A stretch of DNA of 46,457 nucleotides from Hyphomonadaceae bacterium (GCA_022760335.1 JALEGE010000152.1:1-46457), one strand, 5' to 3'; shown: positions 29,933 through 39,439, counted from the first letter of the stretch. The notes: generated by a model from the letters alone, not told the origin. A program made the numbers and translations.

Positions 29933-31936
29933 ATGAGCGAGAACGCCGACACCAGTAAAAGTGCTTCCGAAGATCAGTATGATGTCTTTCTGGCTTATGC
30001 TCATGGCGATGAGGACATTGCCAGCAGTCTTCAGGCCGAACTGAACCGCATGCAGCCAGACTTGCGTGTCTGGTGTGAGAAGACGAGCCTGGATGTCGGC
30101 GATGCTTTCAACCAGACTGTCGATGAAGCCATTGCCGGGTGCGGTGTGGTGCTGGCGGTGTGGACCCCGCATGCGGCCCGGTCGGGGGCTTTCATGCTGG
30201 AGGCACGCCGCGCGCTGACCCTTCGCAAGCCCCTGGTGAATCTGCTGGCAGGGGCTCAGCATGCTTCGCTTGTGCCGCCGCTCTCGAAATACGCCACCTT
30301 CCCAATTGACCATGTCGTCGCCAGCGCTGGCCGTTCGGAAGGATGGTTGCCGCCGCTGAAGCCCGGCAAGGATACGCTCGATGAAGAGCTGAAGCCGGTC
30401 CTCGCCAAGGTCAATGACTTCCTGCGCATGATCGGAAAGCCGGCCTCGGAGGTTTCCGATAGCCTGATTTCCGGCCTCTTGGGGGCTGCCGGCCAGCCGC
30501 ATTCGACCGAGTTCGAGGCGATGCTGAAATCCATCGCGCCGGGCGATCCTGCCACCGCGCTGGAAGTGCTTTTGCTCTCTGGTTACAGCGAGGCGGAAAT
30601 CAACACGCTGATCAGTCCACAGCGGGCCAGAATTGCCGACCCAAGCGGCACGCGGCCATCCTGGGGAGCCTGGCAGGTGCGCCCGCATGTTCGCAAGCTT
30701 GCCCCAGTTCATAAAGATAACGGCGCGATCTATGCGGCCGGTGGCTTTGTGGCGGCGGCTCTCGGCGCGGCCGCGCTCTGGTTCATGGGCTCGACCTTGT
30801 CGGCTGGCAGCGCTGGCTCCGCGGGAACAGCGACGACACCAGCCGATAGCGGCGCGCAAGACACTGCGGAAACCACATCCAATCTCAGTCCGGCCACGGC
30901 CCGGCCAGACATACAGCCAACGCCGCTCCCCGATTGTACGCTCAATTCTGATGGCTCAATCACCGGGGCCGAGTGCCGCTTGACCACGGATATCGCGCCA
31001 CGTCCGGTCGAGCCTGTGGAGACCGACAGCGCCGATACCGCCGAGCCTGTCCCAAGCCTGCGCGGCTGTATTATCCGCCTGGACGGCTCGATCCAGAACA
31101 CGCCCTGCCGTCTGGCGGCGCCTTATGCGATCTCTGATCGCGATGAGGACGAGCTTGCTGAATGCGTGGTTACCGATGAAGGTGCGATTACCGAAGTCCC
31201 CTGCCGTCTGATCGGCAGTTTTGAAGCACCTGATCCTGTGGAAGTGGAGGTGCCAGCCGAGACCCCGCCAGAGCGTCTGTGCATTACAAATCCCGACGGC
31301 TCAATCACCGATGTTCCGTGCATGATGGCTAGCCCAACCTCCGCGCCTGAGCGAATTGAAGTGCCGGGTGAAACCATTGTCGAGATGGAAGAGCTGCCGG
31401 TTTGCGACACCGACGCGGCCGGCGCGCGCTTGTCACCCGGCTGCAAGCTGGACGAGGAAATCAATCTCGCCCACGCGATCTGCGATGAGGATTACTCCAA
31501 TCTGCCCTGTACCCTGACAACGGCCCCCACGCGGCTGACCTCTGATGACACGGCAAGGCCGGCCACCAGCCAGACCACATCTACGCCGGCTGAACCCGCT
31601 CCGATGACACCGATTGAGATGCCCGACACGCTGGAGCCGTGCGAAGACGCTATTGTCGCGCCTTGTCAGCTTACTGTTTCCAAGGCCGGCCTGTTCACCT
31701 TGTCGGAAATTGCCCAGTCCTTTTATGGCGACCGGGAGGCTTGGTGCATGGTGTATCGCGCCAACAAACCGACGTTCGGCTCGCGCAATGAGACGCGTGT
31801 TAGCGATGATCCCAACTGCATCTTTGCTAGCGATGTGCTGGACCTTCCCGAAACGCAGGAGAGCTCAGCCTATAATCTCAATGGTTGCCCGCCAGCGAAA
31901 CAGCGCAATCGCTGTTTCGTTCCGATTGAGCGCTAG
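29933..31936 (+). CDS. TIR-domain transmembrane protein with periplasmic Cys-pair repeats and LysM-like end
   Basis: A 667-residue protein from the ATG at 29933 (GGAGAG upstream; a GTG one codon before is possible). The TIR domain spans about 16-105: YDVFLAYAHGDEDIASSLQAEL, then WTPHAARSGAFMLEARRAL, in which Glu90 sits at the position of the TIR NADase catalytic Glu (Ser + 6). A helical linker (about 190-235) leads to one membrane helix (about 264-286, AIYAAGGFVAAALGAAALWFM). The outer part has seven Cys pairs: five with C-x12-C spacing (335/348, 379/392, 411/424, 450/463, 491/504) around a DGSIT core, then 517/526 and 570/578. A LysM-like segment (about 583-640) ends it. The topology is cytoplasmic TIR and periplasmic repeats. 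TIR proteins can degrade NAD+ or act as adaptors; which applies here is unknown. Confidence 0.75.
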   Translation: MSENADTSKSASEDQYDVFLAYAHGDEDIASSLQAELNRMQPDLRVWCEKTSLDVGDAFNQTVDEAIAGCGVVLAVWTPHAARSGAFMLEARRALTLRKPLVNLLAGAQHASLVPPLSKYATFPIDHVVASAGRSEGWLPPLKPGKDTLDEELKPVLAKVNDFLRMIGKPASEVSDSLISGLLGAAGQPHSTEFEAMLKSIAPGDPATALEVLLLSGYSEAEINTLISPQRARIADPSGTRPSWGAWQVRPHVRKLAPVHKDNGAIYAAGGFVAAALGAAALWFMGSTLSAGSAGSAGTATTPADSGAQDTAETTSNLSPATARPDIQPTPLPDCTLNSDGSITGAECRLTTDIAPRPVEPVETDSADTAEPVPSLRGCIIRLDGSIQNTPCRLAAPYAISDRDEDELAECVVTDEGAITEVPCRLIGSFEAPDPVEVEVPAETPPERLCITNPDGSITDVPCMMASPTSAPERIEVPGETIVEMEELPVCDTDAAGARLSPGCKLDEEINLAHAICDEDYSNLPCTLTTAPTRLTSDDTARPATSQTTSTPAEPAPMTPIEMPDTLEPCEDAIVAPCQLTVSKAGLFTLSEIAQSFYGDREAWCMVYRANKPTFGSRNETRVSDDPNCIFASDVLDLPETQESSAYNLNGCPPAKQRNRCFVPIER

Positions 31937-31944
31937 AGCGCCGG

Positions 31945-32037
31945 GCGAAAAAGTGGACTCCGGTTTTTTTCGCATAACCGGCGCGACCATCAAAAAACCT
32001 GGATCCTCAGGCGTTTCTCATTAAACGCCTGATGATC
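31945..32037. repeat. alphaproteobacterial intergenic repeat with two hairpins
   Basis: The first hairpin is gcgaaaaa / tttttcgc (31945-31952 and 31966-31973). The second is gatc-c-tcaggcgttt / aaacgcctga-t-gatc (32002-32037, 14 pairs, one mismatch). The block resembles widespread intergenic repeats in related bacteria. It also separates the TIR gene from convergent dxs and could terminate both. Confidence 0.7.
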
Positions 32038-32060
32038 TAGAGAACTGTTTTGCTAGGCGC

Positions 32061-33989
32061 TTAGCGTCCGGCTGAAGCTGCGATGCGCTCGATTTCGGCG
32101 ACATCGCCCCGGCCGAGGGCTTCGATCGCCATCGCGGCGACATGGCGGGCATTCAGGCCAGCCGCCTCATACATATTGTAGGGCGTGTCCTGATCCTGGA
32201 AGATATCAGGCAAAGTCATGGTGCGGATTTTCAGGCCGTGGTCCAGCGCGCCGACAGAGGCCAGGTGCTGCAGTACGAAGGCGCCATAGCCGCCCACTGC
32301 GCCTTCCTCAATCGTGATCAGAACCTCATGTTCGCGCGCCAGCCGTTCTGTTAGTTCCGTATCCAGCGGCTTGGCGAAGCGGGCATCGGCCACGGTCGCC
32401 GATAGACCCTGAGCAGCCAGCATGTCGGCAGCTTTCAGGCATTCCTGCAGGCGCGCGCCATAAGACAGGATCGCGATGCTGGAGCCTTCGCGCACGACCC
32501 GGCCCTTCCCGATTTCGAGCGCTTGCGGATTCTCTGGGATCTCCACGCCAAGCCCCTCGCCACGCGGATAACGGAAAGCGGAAGGGGCATCGTCAATCTG
32601 GTGGGCCGTGACGACCATTCGGGCGAGTTCGGCCTCATCTGACGCGGCCATGCAGACCATGCCGGGCAGGGCGCCGAGATAGCCGATATCAAAGCTTCCA
32701 GCATGGGTGCAGCCATCGGCGCCGACAAGGCCGGCCCGGTCGATGGCAAAACGCACGGGCAGGCCCTGGATTGCCACATCATGGACGACCTGGTCGTAGC
32801 CGCGCTGCAGGAATGTGGAATAGATCGCGCAGAAGGGGCGCATACCATCGGCGGCGAGCCCGGCTGCAAAGGTTACGGCATGCTGCTCAGCAATGCCGAC
32901 ATCGAAATGCCGGTCGGGAAAGGCCTTGCCGAAAATGTCTGTACTGGTGCCCGACGGCATGGCGGCGGTGATGGCGACAATCTTGTCATCCTGCTCGCCG
33001 AGTTTTGTCAGGGTCTGGCCGAACACTTTCTGATAGGCGGGAGCCTTCGGGGTTGGTTTTTTCTGCTCGCCCGAGAGGACGGAGAATTTCGACACGCCGT
33101 GATATTTGTCCGCGGAGTTTTCCGCCGGCGCATACCCCTTGCCCTTCTGGGTCACGGCATGGATCAGGATCGGGCGCTGGACATCGCGCACATTTTCAAG
33201 GATTGGCAGCAGCACATCCAGGTCATGACCATCAATCGGGCCGACATAATAAAAGCCCAGTTCCTCAAACAGTGTGCCACCCATGGCAAAGCCGCGGAGA
33301 TATTCCTCGGCTTTGCGCGCCGGGCTTTCCAGGCCAATCGGCCGGGCCATTTTCTTGGCAAGCTGGCGCAGGCCGCGATAGGGGCGCGAGCTGACCAGCC
33401 TCGACAGATAATGGCTCATCGCCCCCACGGGCGGGGCGATGGACATGTCATTGTCGTTCAGGATCACAATCAGCCGGGAGTCATCATGGCCAGCATTGTT
33501 CATCGCTTCATAGGCCATGCCGGCCGACATGGAGCCGTCACCGATCACGCAGATGACGTGATTGTCCTTGCCTTGCAGATCGCGCGCCTTGGCAAAGCCG
33601 TGGCCGGCGGAGATAGAGGTTGAGGCATGAGCCGCGCCGAAGGGGTCGTATTCGCTCTCGGCGCGTTTGGTGAAGCCTGACAGGCCATCGCCCTGGCGCA
33701 GGGTGCGGATACGGTCGCGCCGTCCGGTCAGGATCTTGTGGGGGTAGCACTGATGGCCGACATCGAAGATCAGCTTGTCATCCGGGGTTTCGAAAACCGC
33801 ATGGATCGCCACGGTGAGTTCTACCACGCCGAGGCCTGAGCCGAGATGCCCGCCAGTGACCGACACCGTCTCAATGACTTCCTGGCGCACCTCGTCCGCA
33901 ATTTGCTTCAGCTCCTCGCGCGAGCGTCCGCGCAGGTCACTCGGGAAGGTGATGTCATCAAGCAGGCGAGGGGTATTTGGTATGGTCAT
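32061..33989 (-). CDS. dxs: 1-deoxy-D-xylulose-5-phosphate synthase
   Basis: A thiamine-diphosphate enzyme condensing pyruvate and glyceraldehyde-3-phosphate, the first step of the MEP isoprenoid pathway. The 642-residue product has the family length. It shows [17 protein letters not shown], the ThDP motif [23 protein letters not shown] (GDG...NN), [15 protein letters not shown], and the C-terminal transketolase part [18 protein letters not shown] and [23 protein letters not shown]. It is followed downstream only by a repeat element; upstream are ispA and xseB on the same strand, a common alphaproteobacterial cluster. Confidence 0.97.
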   Translation of the reverse strand: MTIPNTPRLLDDITFPSDLRGRSREELKQIADEVRQEVIETVSVTGGHLGSGLGVVELTVAIHAVFETPDDKLIFDVGHQCYPHKILTGRRDRIRTLRQGDGLSGFTKRAESEYDPFGAAHASTSISAGHGFAKARDLQGKDNHVICVIGDGSMSAGMAYEAMNNAGHDDSRLIVILNDNDMSIAPPVGAMSHYLSRLVSSRPYRGLRQLAKKMARPIGLESPARKAEEYLRGFAMGGTLFEELGFYYVGPIDGHDLDVLLPILENVRDVQRPILIHAVTQKGKGYAPAENSADKYHGVSKFSVLSGEQKKPTPKAPAYQKVFGQTLTKLGEQDDKIVAITAAMPSGTSTDIFGKAFPDRHFDVGIAEQHAVTFAAGLAADGMRPFCAIYSTFLQRGYDQVVHDVAIQGLPVRFAIDRAGLVGADGCTHAGSFDIGYLGALPGMVCMAASDEAELARMVVTAHQIDDAPSAFRYPRGEGLGVEIPENPQALEIGKGRVVREGSSIAILSYGARLQECLKAADMLAAQGLSATVADARFAKPLDTELTERLAREHEVLITIEEGAVGGYGAFVLQHLASVGALDHGLKIRTMTLPDIFQDQDTPYNMYEAAGLNARHVAAMAIEALGRGDVAEIERIAASAGR

Positions 33990-34032
33990 GAACTCAAAAC
34001 TGATAGAGCGCGTATGTGGCTATCAGACTGTT

Positions 34033-34917
34033 CTAGCGCTCTCGTCCTAAAACAAAATCAACCGACTGCAGCAAAATATCGGCGCGATTGTGAAATATAG
34101 CGAGATGATCCTTGGCCTGAGCGGCAAGAAGACGCACGCGCTCTTGTGCCCCATCCAGGCCCAGAAGGGTCACGAAATTGGCCTTTCCGGCCCCTTCATC
34201 CTTGCGCACGGCCTTGCCGGTCATGCTTTCCTGGCCGGTGGCATCCAGGATATCATCGGCAATCTGGTAAGCGAGGCCGAGATCGTGTGAGAAGCCGACA
34301 AGGGCCTGGCGCTCGGCATATCGCGCGCCGCCGATGATTGCTGCAGCGTCTGTTGAATAGGAGATCAGCGCGCCGGTTTTCAGCCGCTGCATGCGGGTAA
34401 TGGTGTTCAGATCGCGCGGCATGTCTGGGCCCAGCATATCGATCATCTGCCCGCCAACCATGCCCAGTGCGCCGGAGGCATCGGACAGACGCTCAATCAG
34501 TTCCACGCGGATCGCGGGATCTTCATGGGTGTCCTCATCGGCAAGAATCCGGAAGGCAAGGGTGAGCAGGGCATCGCCGGCCAGCACGGCGGTGGCCTCG
34601 TTGAAGGCGCGATGGACAGTGGGCTGGCCGCGGCGCAGATCGTCATCATCCATGCAGGGCAGGTCGTCATGGACAAGGGAGTAGCAATGCACGCACTCCA
34701 GCGCGGCGGCCGCACGCAAGAGCGATTTCTCCGGTGCGCCGAACATGCGCCCAGTTTCCAGCATATAGAATGGGCGCATACGTTTGCCATTGGCCAGCGC
34801 GGCATGACGCATGGCGCGCATCAGATCAGCTTCGGGCCCGGCCGCAGGGGGAATCAGCTGGTCAAGCGCAACGGTAAGCTTGTCAGCGACTTCCTTCAGG
34901 CGGCGTGCGAATTCCAT
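34033..34917 (-). CDS. ispA: polyprenyl (farnesyl/geranyl) diphosphate synthase
   Basis: A prenyl chain elongation enzyme making geranyl/farnesyl diphosphate. The 294-residue product has both Asp-rich motifs: DDLPCMDDDD (84-93, FARM) and GLAYQIADDILD (SARM). The two residues before the FARM and the short size fit the IspA type. It lies between xseB and dxs, spaced 45 and 43 bp, so one transcript from xseB is likely. Confidence 0.96.
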   Translation of the reverse strand: MEFARRLKEVADKLTVALDQLIPPAAGPEADLMRAMRHAALANGKRMRPFYMLETGRMFGAPEKSLLRAAAALECVHCYSLVHDDLPCMDDDDLRRGQPTVHRAFNEATAVLAGDALLTLAFRILADEDTHEDPAIRVELIERLSDASGALGMVGGQMIDMLGPDMPRDLNTITRMQRLKTGALISYSTDAAAIIGGARYAERQALVGFSHDLGLAYQIADDILDATGQESMTGKAVRKDEGAGKANFVTLLGLDGAQERVRLLAAQAKDHLAIFHNRADILLQSVDFVLGRER

Positions 34918-34962
34918 GAGGTTGCGGCCTTTCTGTCGCCAACCAGACTGAGCTGTCGGGGA

Positions 34963-35211
34963 TTAGTCGAGGTTTGCGGGCTCCGTGCGCGGCGTTCCGG
35001 AACTGTCCTGGACGATCTGTTCGACCTTGAGCTCTGCGGCTTTCAACCGTGCTTCGCAATGCGCTTTCAGCTGCGCGCCACGCTCGTAGATTGCAATGGA
35101 CTCTTCAAGTTCGACATCACCGCGCTCCAGCTTTGACACAATCTGCTCAAGTTCCGAAAGCGCTGTTTCGAAACTCATGGATTCAATGGCTGTCGCAGTT
35201 TTTGATGCCAT
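34963..35211 (-). CDS. xseB: exodeoxyribonuclease VII small subunit
   Basis: An 82-residue small subunit of exonuclease VII. The core [55 protein letters not shown] is typical (helical hairpin). Its partner XseA is not in this window. It heads the xseB-ispA-dxs cluster and is divergent from the LuxR-type gene. Confidence 0.95.
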   Translation of the reverse strand: MASKTATAIESMSFETALSELEQIVSKLERGDVELEESIAIYERGAQLKAHCEARLKAAELKVEQIVQDSSGTPRTEPANLD

Positions 35212-35315
35212 GCTTTCGCCTCCCGCATTTCAGCTACTTTAGGCAGCCAGACGGGCCATCGCAATGATTCCTTTATTGGGCGTACGGATTGCTTTTTTGT
35301 CACAGGAAGATTGAG

Positions 35316-36071
35316 ATGCCCTTTGTGGCGGAGGATCGGAAAGTGACGGCAGAGCGCGATCTGATTGCGCATGGCAAAGCCTGTCAGGCGGCAAAGACCC
35401 GGCTCGAACTCGAGGCGGTTTCGATCAGGTTTTTCTACGCCCGTGGCCTGCGCCAGATGAGCTATTATCATGTCTCTCCGCTTGGCGTGGAACCGGATGG
35501 AGAGTCCGTCCCGATCTATACCTATGGTTTCCCAGAGGCATGGGTGAAGCGCTATATTGAGGAGAAGCTCTACGAGGTTGATCCGGTCCCGCGGCACAGC
35601 AAGGCGTGCACGCGGCCGTTCCGCTGGCTCGATCTTGTTGGCTCTCCGGAGCTTTCCAATAGTGAACGCAAATTCATGCAACTGGTGCAGGATGAAGGGC
35701 TTGGAAATGGCTGGGCGATCCCTGTGTTCGGGCCGCATGGACGCAATGGGTATTGCGGACTCAGCTATGGGCCAAAAGCAGAAACTCCGATGAATGATGA
35801 AGTCATCTTGCTGTCTCTGGCGTGCCACCAATTCCATTGGCGGTATTGCGAACTGCATCCCCTGTCGACAGAGTCGGCCGGTCTTTCGAAACGGGAGGCG
35901 CAAACCCTAAGATTGCTTGCCAGGGGGTTGAGTAATGCTCAGGTGGCCAAAATCATGGAAATAAGTCCCTCTACCGTGGACACAAATGTGCGTCGTTGTT
36001 TCCAGAAATTGGGCGTGAACGATCGGGTCTCGGCCGTTCTGAGGGGGATTGTAGAGGGCGTCTACGACTAG
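35316..36071 (+). CDS. LuxR-family regulator with autoinducer-binding domain
   Basis: A 251-residue regulator. The N-terminal autoinducer domain retains the usual ligand-pocket pattern: FPEAWVKRYIEEKLYEVDPVPRHSKACTRPFRW contains the W-x3-Y, D-P and W residues of the LuxR/TraR family, and GNGWAIPVFG has the conserved Gly. The C-terminal GerE helix-turn-helix (about 190-245, LSKREAQTLRLLARGLSNAQVAKIMEISPSTVDTNVRRCFQKLGV) is intact. An AGGAAG site precedes the ATG at 35316. No luxI synthase is in the window, so it is a LuxR solo or its partner is elsewhere. Confidence 0.9.
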   Translation: MPFVAEDRKVTAERDLIAHGKACQAAKTRLELEAVSIRFFYARGLRQMSYYHVSPLGVEPDGESVPIYTYGFPEAWVKRYIEEKLYEVDPVPRHSKACTRPFRWLDLVGSPELSNSERKFMQLVQDEGLGNGWAIPVFGPHGRNGYCGLSYGPKAETPMNDEVILLSLACHQFHWRYCELHPLSTESAGLSKREAQTLRLLARGLSNAQVAKIMEISPSTVDTNVRRCFQKLGVNDRVSAVLRGIVEGVYD

Positions 36072-36073
36072 AC

Positions 36074-36133
36074 TTTTTGCGGGAAAGCGCAAAAAATTGC
36101 AGAATTAACTGCTTTTGTCCCGTAATCACGGGA
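36074..36133. promoter_or_regulatory. inverted repeats between LuxR-type gene and small coiled-coil gene
   Basis: tttttgcg / cgcaaaaa (36074-36081, 36088-36095) and tcccgt / acggga (36118-36133) lie in an AT-rich 122-bp gap. They may be operators, possibly of the LuxR-type protein itself; no T-run follows in either orientation that would make the first a typical terminator. Confidence 0.4.
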
Positions 36134-36193
36134 TAGCTTTGATAGCGCTAACATATATATGGTCTCCATACAAATCGCGTATGGGAACATCCG

Positions 36194-36586
36194 ATGCAAA
36201 AAAATGAAAACAAAAAGCTTGGCAATGCGGCCGACGATGTTGTCATCGATATGATGAATGTTCGCCAGGTCACAGATGCCTGGCGTATCTGCCAGGATCA
36301 GATCAATCGCACTCAGCGCGAGCAGGATGACCTGTTTGTGCGCGACGGCGATAATATCGATGCGCTTTATGAGCTCGAATCAAGACGCGGCGCACTGAAA
36401 AAGCGAGCAGATGAACTGGTCCACCAGCTGATCAGTCTGGAAAGCGCCTCGACAAATGACGTCGCGGCCAAGCTGTCACTGTGGCGGGATGTGAATTGTC
36501 CGCCAGACACACCGCTCAACCGGAAAACAGCGATTGATTTTGTCGTGGTCTCAGCCCTGCGGGACCTGCAGAAACTGGCATCCTGA
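36194..36586 (+). CDS. hypothetical small coiled-coil protein
   Basis: A 130-residue soluble protein I do not recognise. It is charged and helical (MMNVRQVTDAWRICQDQINRTQREQDDLFVRDGDNIDALYELESRRGALKKRADELVHQLISLE), likely a helical hairpin or coiled coil, with a more hydrophobic end (AIDFVVVSALRDLQKLAS). It lies downstream of the LuxR-type gene, with candidate operators between, so it may be a target of that regulator. The start is supported only weakly (GGGAAC upstream). Confidence 0.7.
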   Translation: MQKNENKKLGNAADDVVIDMMNVRQVTDAWRICQDQINRTQREQDDLFVRDGDNIDALYELESRRGALKKRADELVHQLISLESASTNDVAAKLSLWRDVNCPPDTPLNRKTAIDFVVVSALRDLQKLAS

Positions 36587-36615
36587 CGGGCGAGTGTGGC
36601 AAGGGCTGCAGACTG

Positions 36616-36650
36616 GAGGCGGCTGCCAGAAGGGCGGTGCGCCTCTTTTT
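36616..36650 (+). terminator. intrinsic terminator after coiled-coil gene
   Basis: The stem gaggcg / cgcctc (36616-36621, 36640-36645) with an 18-nt loop that can pair further is followed by TTTTT. It lies 30 bp after the stop. Confidence 0.6.
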
Positions 36651-36669
36651 CTGTTCGCCGAGAGACAGG

Positions 36670-37326
36670 CTACTCTCCGCGATACTCATAGATGCGAAAG
36701 CTCCAATACCGGTCGCCGCCATTATGGACTTCCTGCCAGCCATGGGCACGCAGGGGCGGGCGTAGCATGCGGTTGAACCAGCCATGGGCGGCCAGGTACA
36801 CTTTGCCTTCGCGCGCGGCTTCGTGCAGCATTTCTGCGGCAAGCGCTGCGCGCTGGCGGGCCTGATGCACCGATTCGCCCCCATCCAGCGTATGCCCGTT
36901 TAGCCAGGCTGTGCGTGCCAGGACATTCCAGGTTTTCGGTAAATATCTTACTCGCGGCAGGCGCGGGGGCGGCAGCGGCGCCTCATTGAACAGGGCATGC
37001 GGTTCGGCCTGAAGGTGTGGGGCCGCGAGCGCCGCGGTTTCCTGAGCGCGTGGACGCTGTGAGGTGAGTGCGATGTCCACATCTTTCACCGCATCCAAAA
37101 GCGCTTCCGGCGGGATTTGTCCCTCTGCCAGGCTACCGCGCTCATAGCGCGCCCACCAGTCAACATAATCCTGCCAGCGCAGGCGTGGCCCCTTGGTGCG
37201 GTCCAGCGCCGGTTTGCCATGCCGGGAGATGATGATTGGCCCGCGCACGGGCGGGATCGACGCCGCGGGCATCGTCTCGGTGGCTGCCGTCTGGGCAGAG
37301 TCCGTGGCAAGATCGCGGGCCATCAT
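36670..37326 (-). CDS. histidine phosphatase family protein
   Basis: A 218-residue branch of the phosphoglycerate-mutase-like superfamily. The catalytic His motif is RHGKP (IIISRHGKPAL), with RAQETA and the later His in YLAAHGWFNRML. The substrate is unknown. The start is uncertain: two adjacent ATGs at 37326 and 37323 lack a strong ribosome site, and the first 30 residues (to PAASIPPVRG) are not conserved-looking. It is the last gene of a probable minus-strand unit with lepB and a CelD-like gene (gap 65 bp). Confidence 0.85.
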   Translation of the reverse strand: MMARDLATDSAQTAATETMPAASIPPVRGPIIISRHGKPALDRTKGPRLRWQDYVDWWARYERGSLAEGQIPPEALLDAVKDVDIALTSQRPRAQETAALAAPHLQAEPHALFNEAPLPPPRLPRVRYLPKTWNVLARTAWLNGHTLDGGESVHQARQRAALAAEMLHEAAREGKVYLAAHGWFNRMLRPPLRAHGWQEVHNGGDRYWSFRIYEYRGE

Positions 37327-37391
37327 GGCCAGCGAGGTACCCTTATCCCCGCCAGCCGGCAAGATGCTGATGTGTTGTGGCCTTGCGGTGA

Positions 37392-38549
37392 TCAGTCGTC
37401 AGCGCGTCGCGCTGCGGCCTGGGCAAAGCCGCGGATACGACCGGAGGCCGCGATTTCACTGGCCAGGATCTGGTCAGATCGGCGGCGAACCTTGCCCATC
37501 AAACTGCCGGCGCGCTGAGGCAATGTGTTCTCAAGTCCTCGCCAGCCGCGGCTGAGTAGACGGGCCGGTGCCAGCGAAGCGGATTTGCCATGCAGCACGC
37601 CCTGATCGGCGGGAACCATGAGGTTGGAATAGTATTTCTTGTAATAGTCCTGTCCCGGCCCGGCATCATAAATGTCCTGGCCGCGTGTGGGCATGTCTTC
37701 CAGGATTGATTCGACGAGCAGGAAGCCCGGCGAATAATTCCCGAATTCCGGATCATAAGCAGTCAGCCAGCCATGGGCGACGGTTTGCGAGCAGATCATG
37801 ATTTCGCCGGCAGCGAAGGCACCGTCGAGATAGAGGCTTGCCACACGCAGGGACAGGCCGGGCGTGTCATGCGCGCGCAAAGCTGCCACGAAATCCTGTG
37901 CCCAGGTCGCGGCCAGCACGTCATGCCTGCCGGTATGAGCATATTGTGCGCGCTTCAGGCGCAATATGGTCGCGAAGGTTTCAGCACTATGGTCGTCTGG
38001 ATTGAACACGGCCGTCTTGAAGTCCCGCTCCACATGACGCCGTTTCTGGCGCATCTTCTTGAAATGTTTGGGGTAGAGCTTGCGCTGGTTTTCAAGCCAG
38101 CTGGCATGATCTCCGCCAATCCGCGTGATGTGTGCGCCGGTGCGTGTGCGCGTACGCGCCTTGTCCCAGGGCGCGGACCGGAAAGCAGTGACGGTGATGC
38201 CAGCAATGCCGGCGTTAGACAGCAGGGTCTGCGGATCCATCGGGTGGGCTGGATCAATCAGGGGCGCGTGCCAATCGGAAAAAGGACCGCCTATCGGGCG
38301 TGCCCAGCCACCCGGGCGCAGGTGAAGCGGCCAGAAAGCGATGAGTTTCTCGTCCAGATGCGCACAAATCAGCCGCGTATCAGGGCGCATGCGGGCGATC
38401 AGGCGGGCCAGTTGTGGACTGAACAGGGGGTCTTCGCGGTCCGGGCATCGCGCCTGAAGTGCATCTGCTGCGTCCCAGAGAGCAGGCGAGGCATCCTGTG
38501 CGGATATGAGCGAGATCTGTTCCATGGGCTCGCCTGATGCGAGACTCAT
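37392..38549 (-). CDS. GNAT-type acyltransferase, CelD/BcsL-like
   Basis: A 385-residue protein with the CelD-like acetyltransferase layout (Acetyltransf_6). It has an N-terminal non-catalytic GNAT half and a C-terminal half with KHFKKMRQKRRHVERDF ... ILRLKRAQYAHTGRHDVL ... SLYLDGAFAAGEIMICSQ ... YDPEFGNYSPGFLLVESILED, typical of this family. Relatives are linked to cellulose or other exopolysaccharide modification. No polysaccharide synthase adjoins it here. Starts at 38549 or 38525 are both possible. Confidence 0.85.
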   Translation of the reverse strand: MSLASGEPMEQISLISAQDASPALWDAADALQARCPDREDPLFSPQLARLIARMRPDTRLICAHLDEKLIAFWPLHLRPGGWARPIGGPFSDWHAPLIDPAHPMDPQTLLSNAGIAGITVTAFRSAPWDKARTRTRTGAHITRIGGDHASWLENQRKLYPKHFKKMRQKRRHVERDFKTAVFNPDDHSAETFATILRLKRAQYAHTGRHDVLAATWAQDFVAALRAHDTPGLSLRVASLYLDGAFAAGEIMICSQTVAHGWLTAYDPEFGNYSPGFLLVESILEDMPTRGQDIYDAGPGQDYYKKYYSNLMVPADQGVLHGKSASLAPARLLSRGWRGLENTLPQRAGSLMGKVRRRSDQILASEIAASGRIRGFAQAAARRADD

Positions 38550-38578
38550 GCCAGTCGCACATGCGTGTGAGGAGAAAC

Positions 38579-39439
38579 TTACAAGCCCTTCCAGATCCGC
38601 CCATCGAGGCAGTCGGTTCCCGCCTGCTTGCGGCAGCGATAGGTGGAGAAGATCACGGTTTCAGCCCGGCCGATGAGGTGGTCGAGCGGGACAAAGCCGA
38701 TCGAGGCATCGCTCGCGGCCATGCCGGGAGGCAGCGAACAGCCGGCATCGCGCACCACGCCATTGCGCGCCGGGCAGTGACCGGTGAGATCCCGGCCATC
38801 CTTTGAATTGTCGCGATTGTCGCCCATGAACAGGACATGGCCCGCCGGCACTTCGAAGACCGGTGTGGAATCCCCGCGTGAGCCCTGGTCCCATTGATGG
38901 GTAACCCAGGATTTCTCGTCCATGGTCTCGGTATAGACACGCGCGGTGATCGACTGGCGCTGGCCATGAGGCAAATAGGTCAGGCGGCCCTCGAACACCG
39001 TGCTGACAGGCTCGCCATTCAGAAACAGCTGCTCCCCGCGCATCTCCACAATATCGCCGGGCAGGCCGATGACACGTTTGATCATCACCCGTCCGAAATG
39101 GGGATGTTCGAACACCACCACATCGCCGCGCTCCGGGGTGCGCTGAAACAGGGTGCCATCGCCCAATGGCAGCCATTTGCCCATGCCGAAGGGCACTGAA
39201 TGGCGGTTATAACCATAGGCGAACTTGGCCACAGCCACCCGGTCACCCACCCGAAGATTGGGCACCATGCTCTCAGACGGGATCACCCGCTGCTCATAGA
39301 CAAGGCCAGAAAACAGCAGGAAGAGCGGAATGAACACAGACAGCGTGGCGCCCCATTCCTTCAGTTCCTGTTTCACCTTGGCACTGAAGCTCTTCTTCTC
39401 TTCGGTGCTGTCGCGTGTGGATGTCTGATCGGAACCCAT
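38579..39439 (-). CDS. lepB: signal peptidase I
   Basis: Cleaves signal peptides of exported proteins at the outer face of the inner membrane. The 286-residue product has one membrane helix (about 30-50, ATLSVFIPLFLLFSGLVYEQ), catalytic Ser57 in PSESMVP, Lys121 in RVMIKRVIGLPGD, and the C-box GHVLFMGDNRDNSKDGR. It is 29 bp upstream of the CelD-like gene, so probably co-transcribed. Confidence 0.97.
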   Translation of the reverse strand: MGSDQTSTRDSTEEKKSFSAKVKQELKEWGATLSVFIPLFLLFSGLVYEQRVIPSESMVPNLRVGDRVAVAKFAYGYNRHSVPFGMGKWLPLGDGTLFQRTPERGDVVVFEHPHFGRVMIKRVIGLPGDIVEMRGEQLFLNGEPVSTVFEGRLTYLPHGQRQSITARVYTETMDEKSWVTHQWDQGSRGDSTPVFEVPAGHVLFMGDNRDNSKDGRDLTGHCPARNGVVRDAGCSLPPGMAASDASIGFVPLDHLIGRAETVIFSTYRCRKQAGTDCLDGRIWKGL

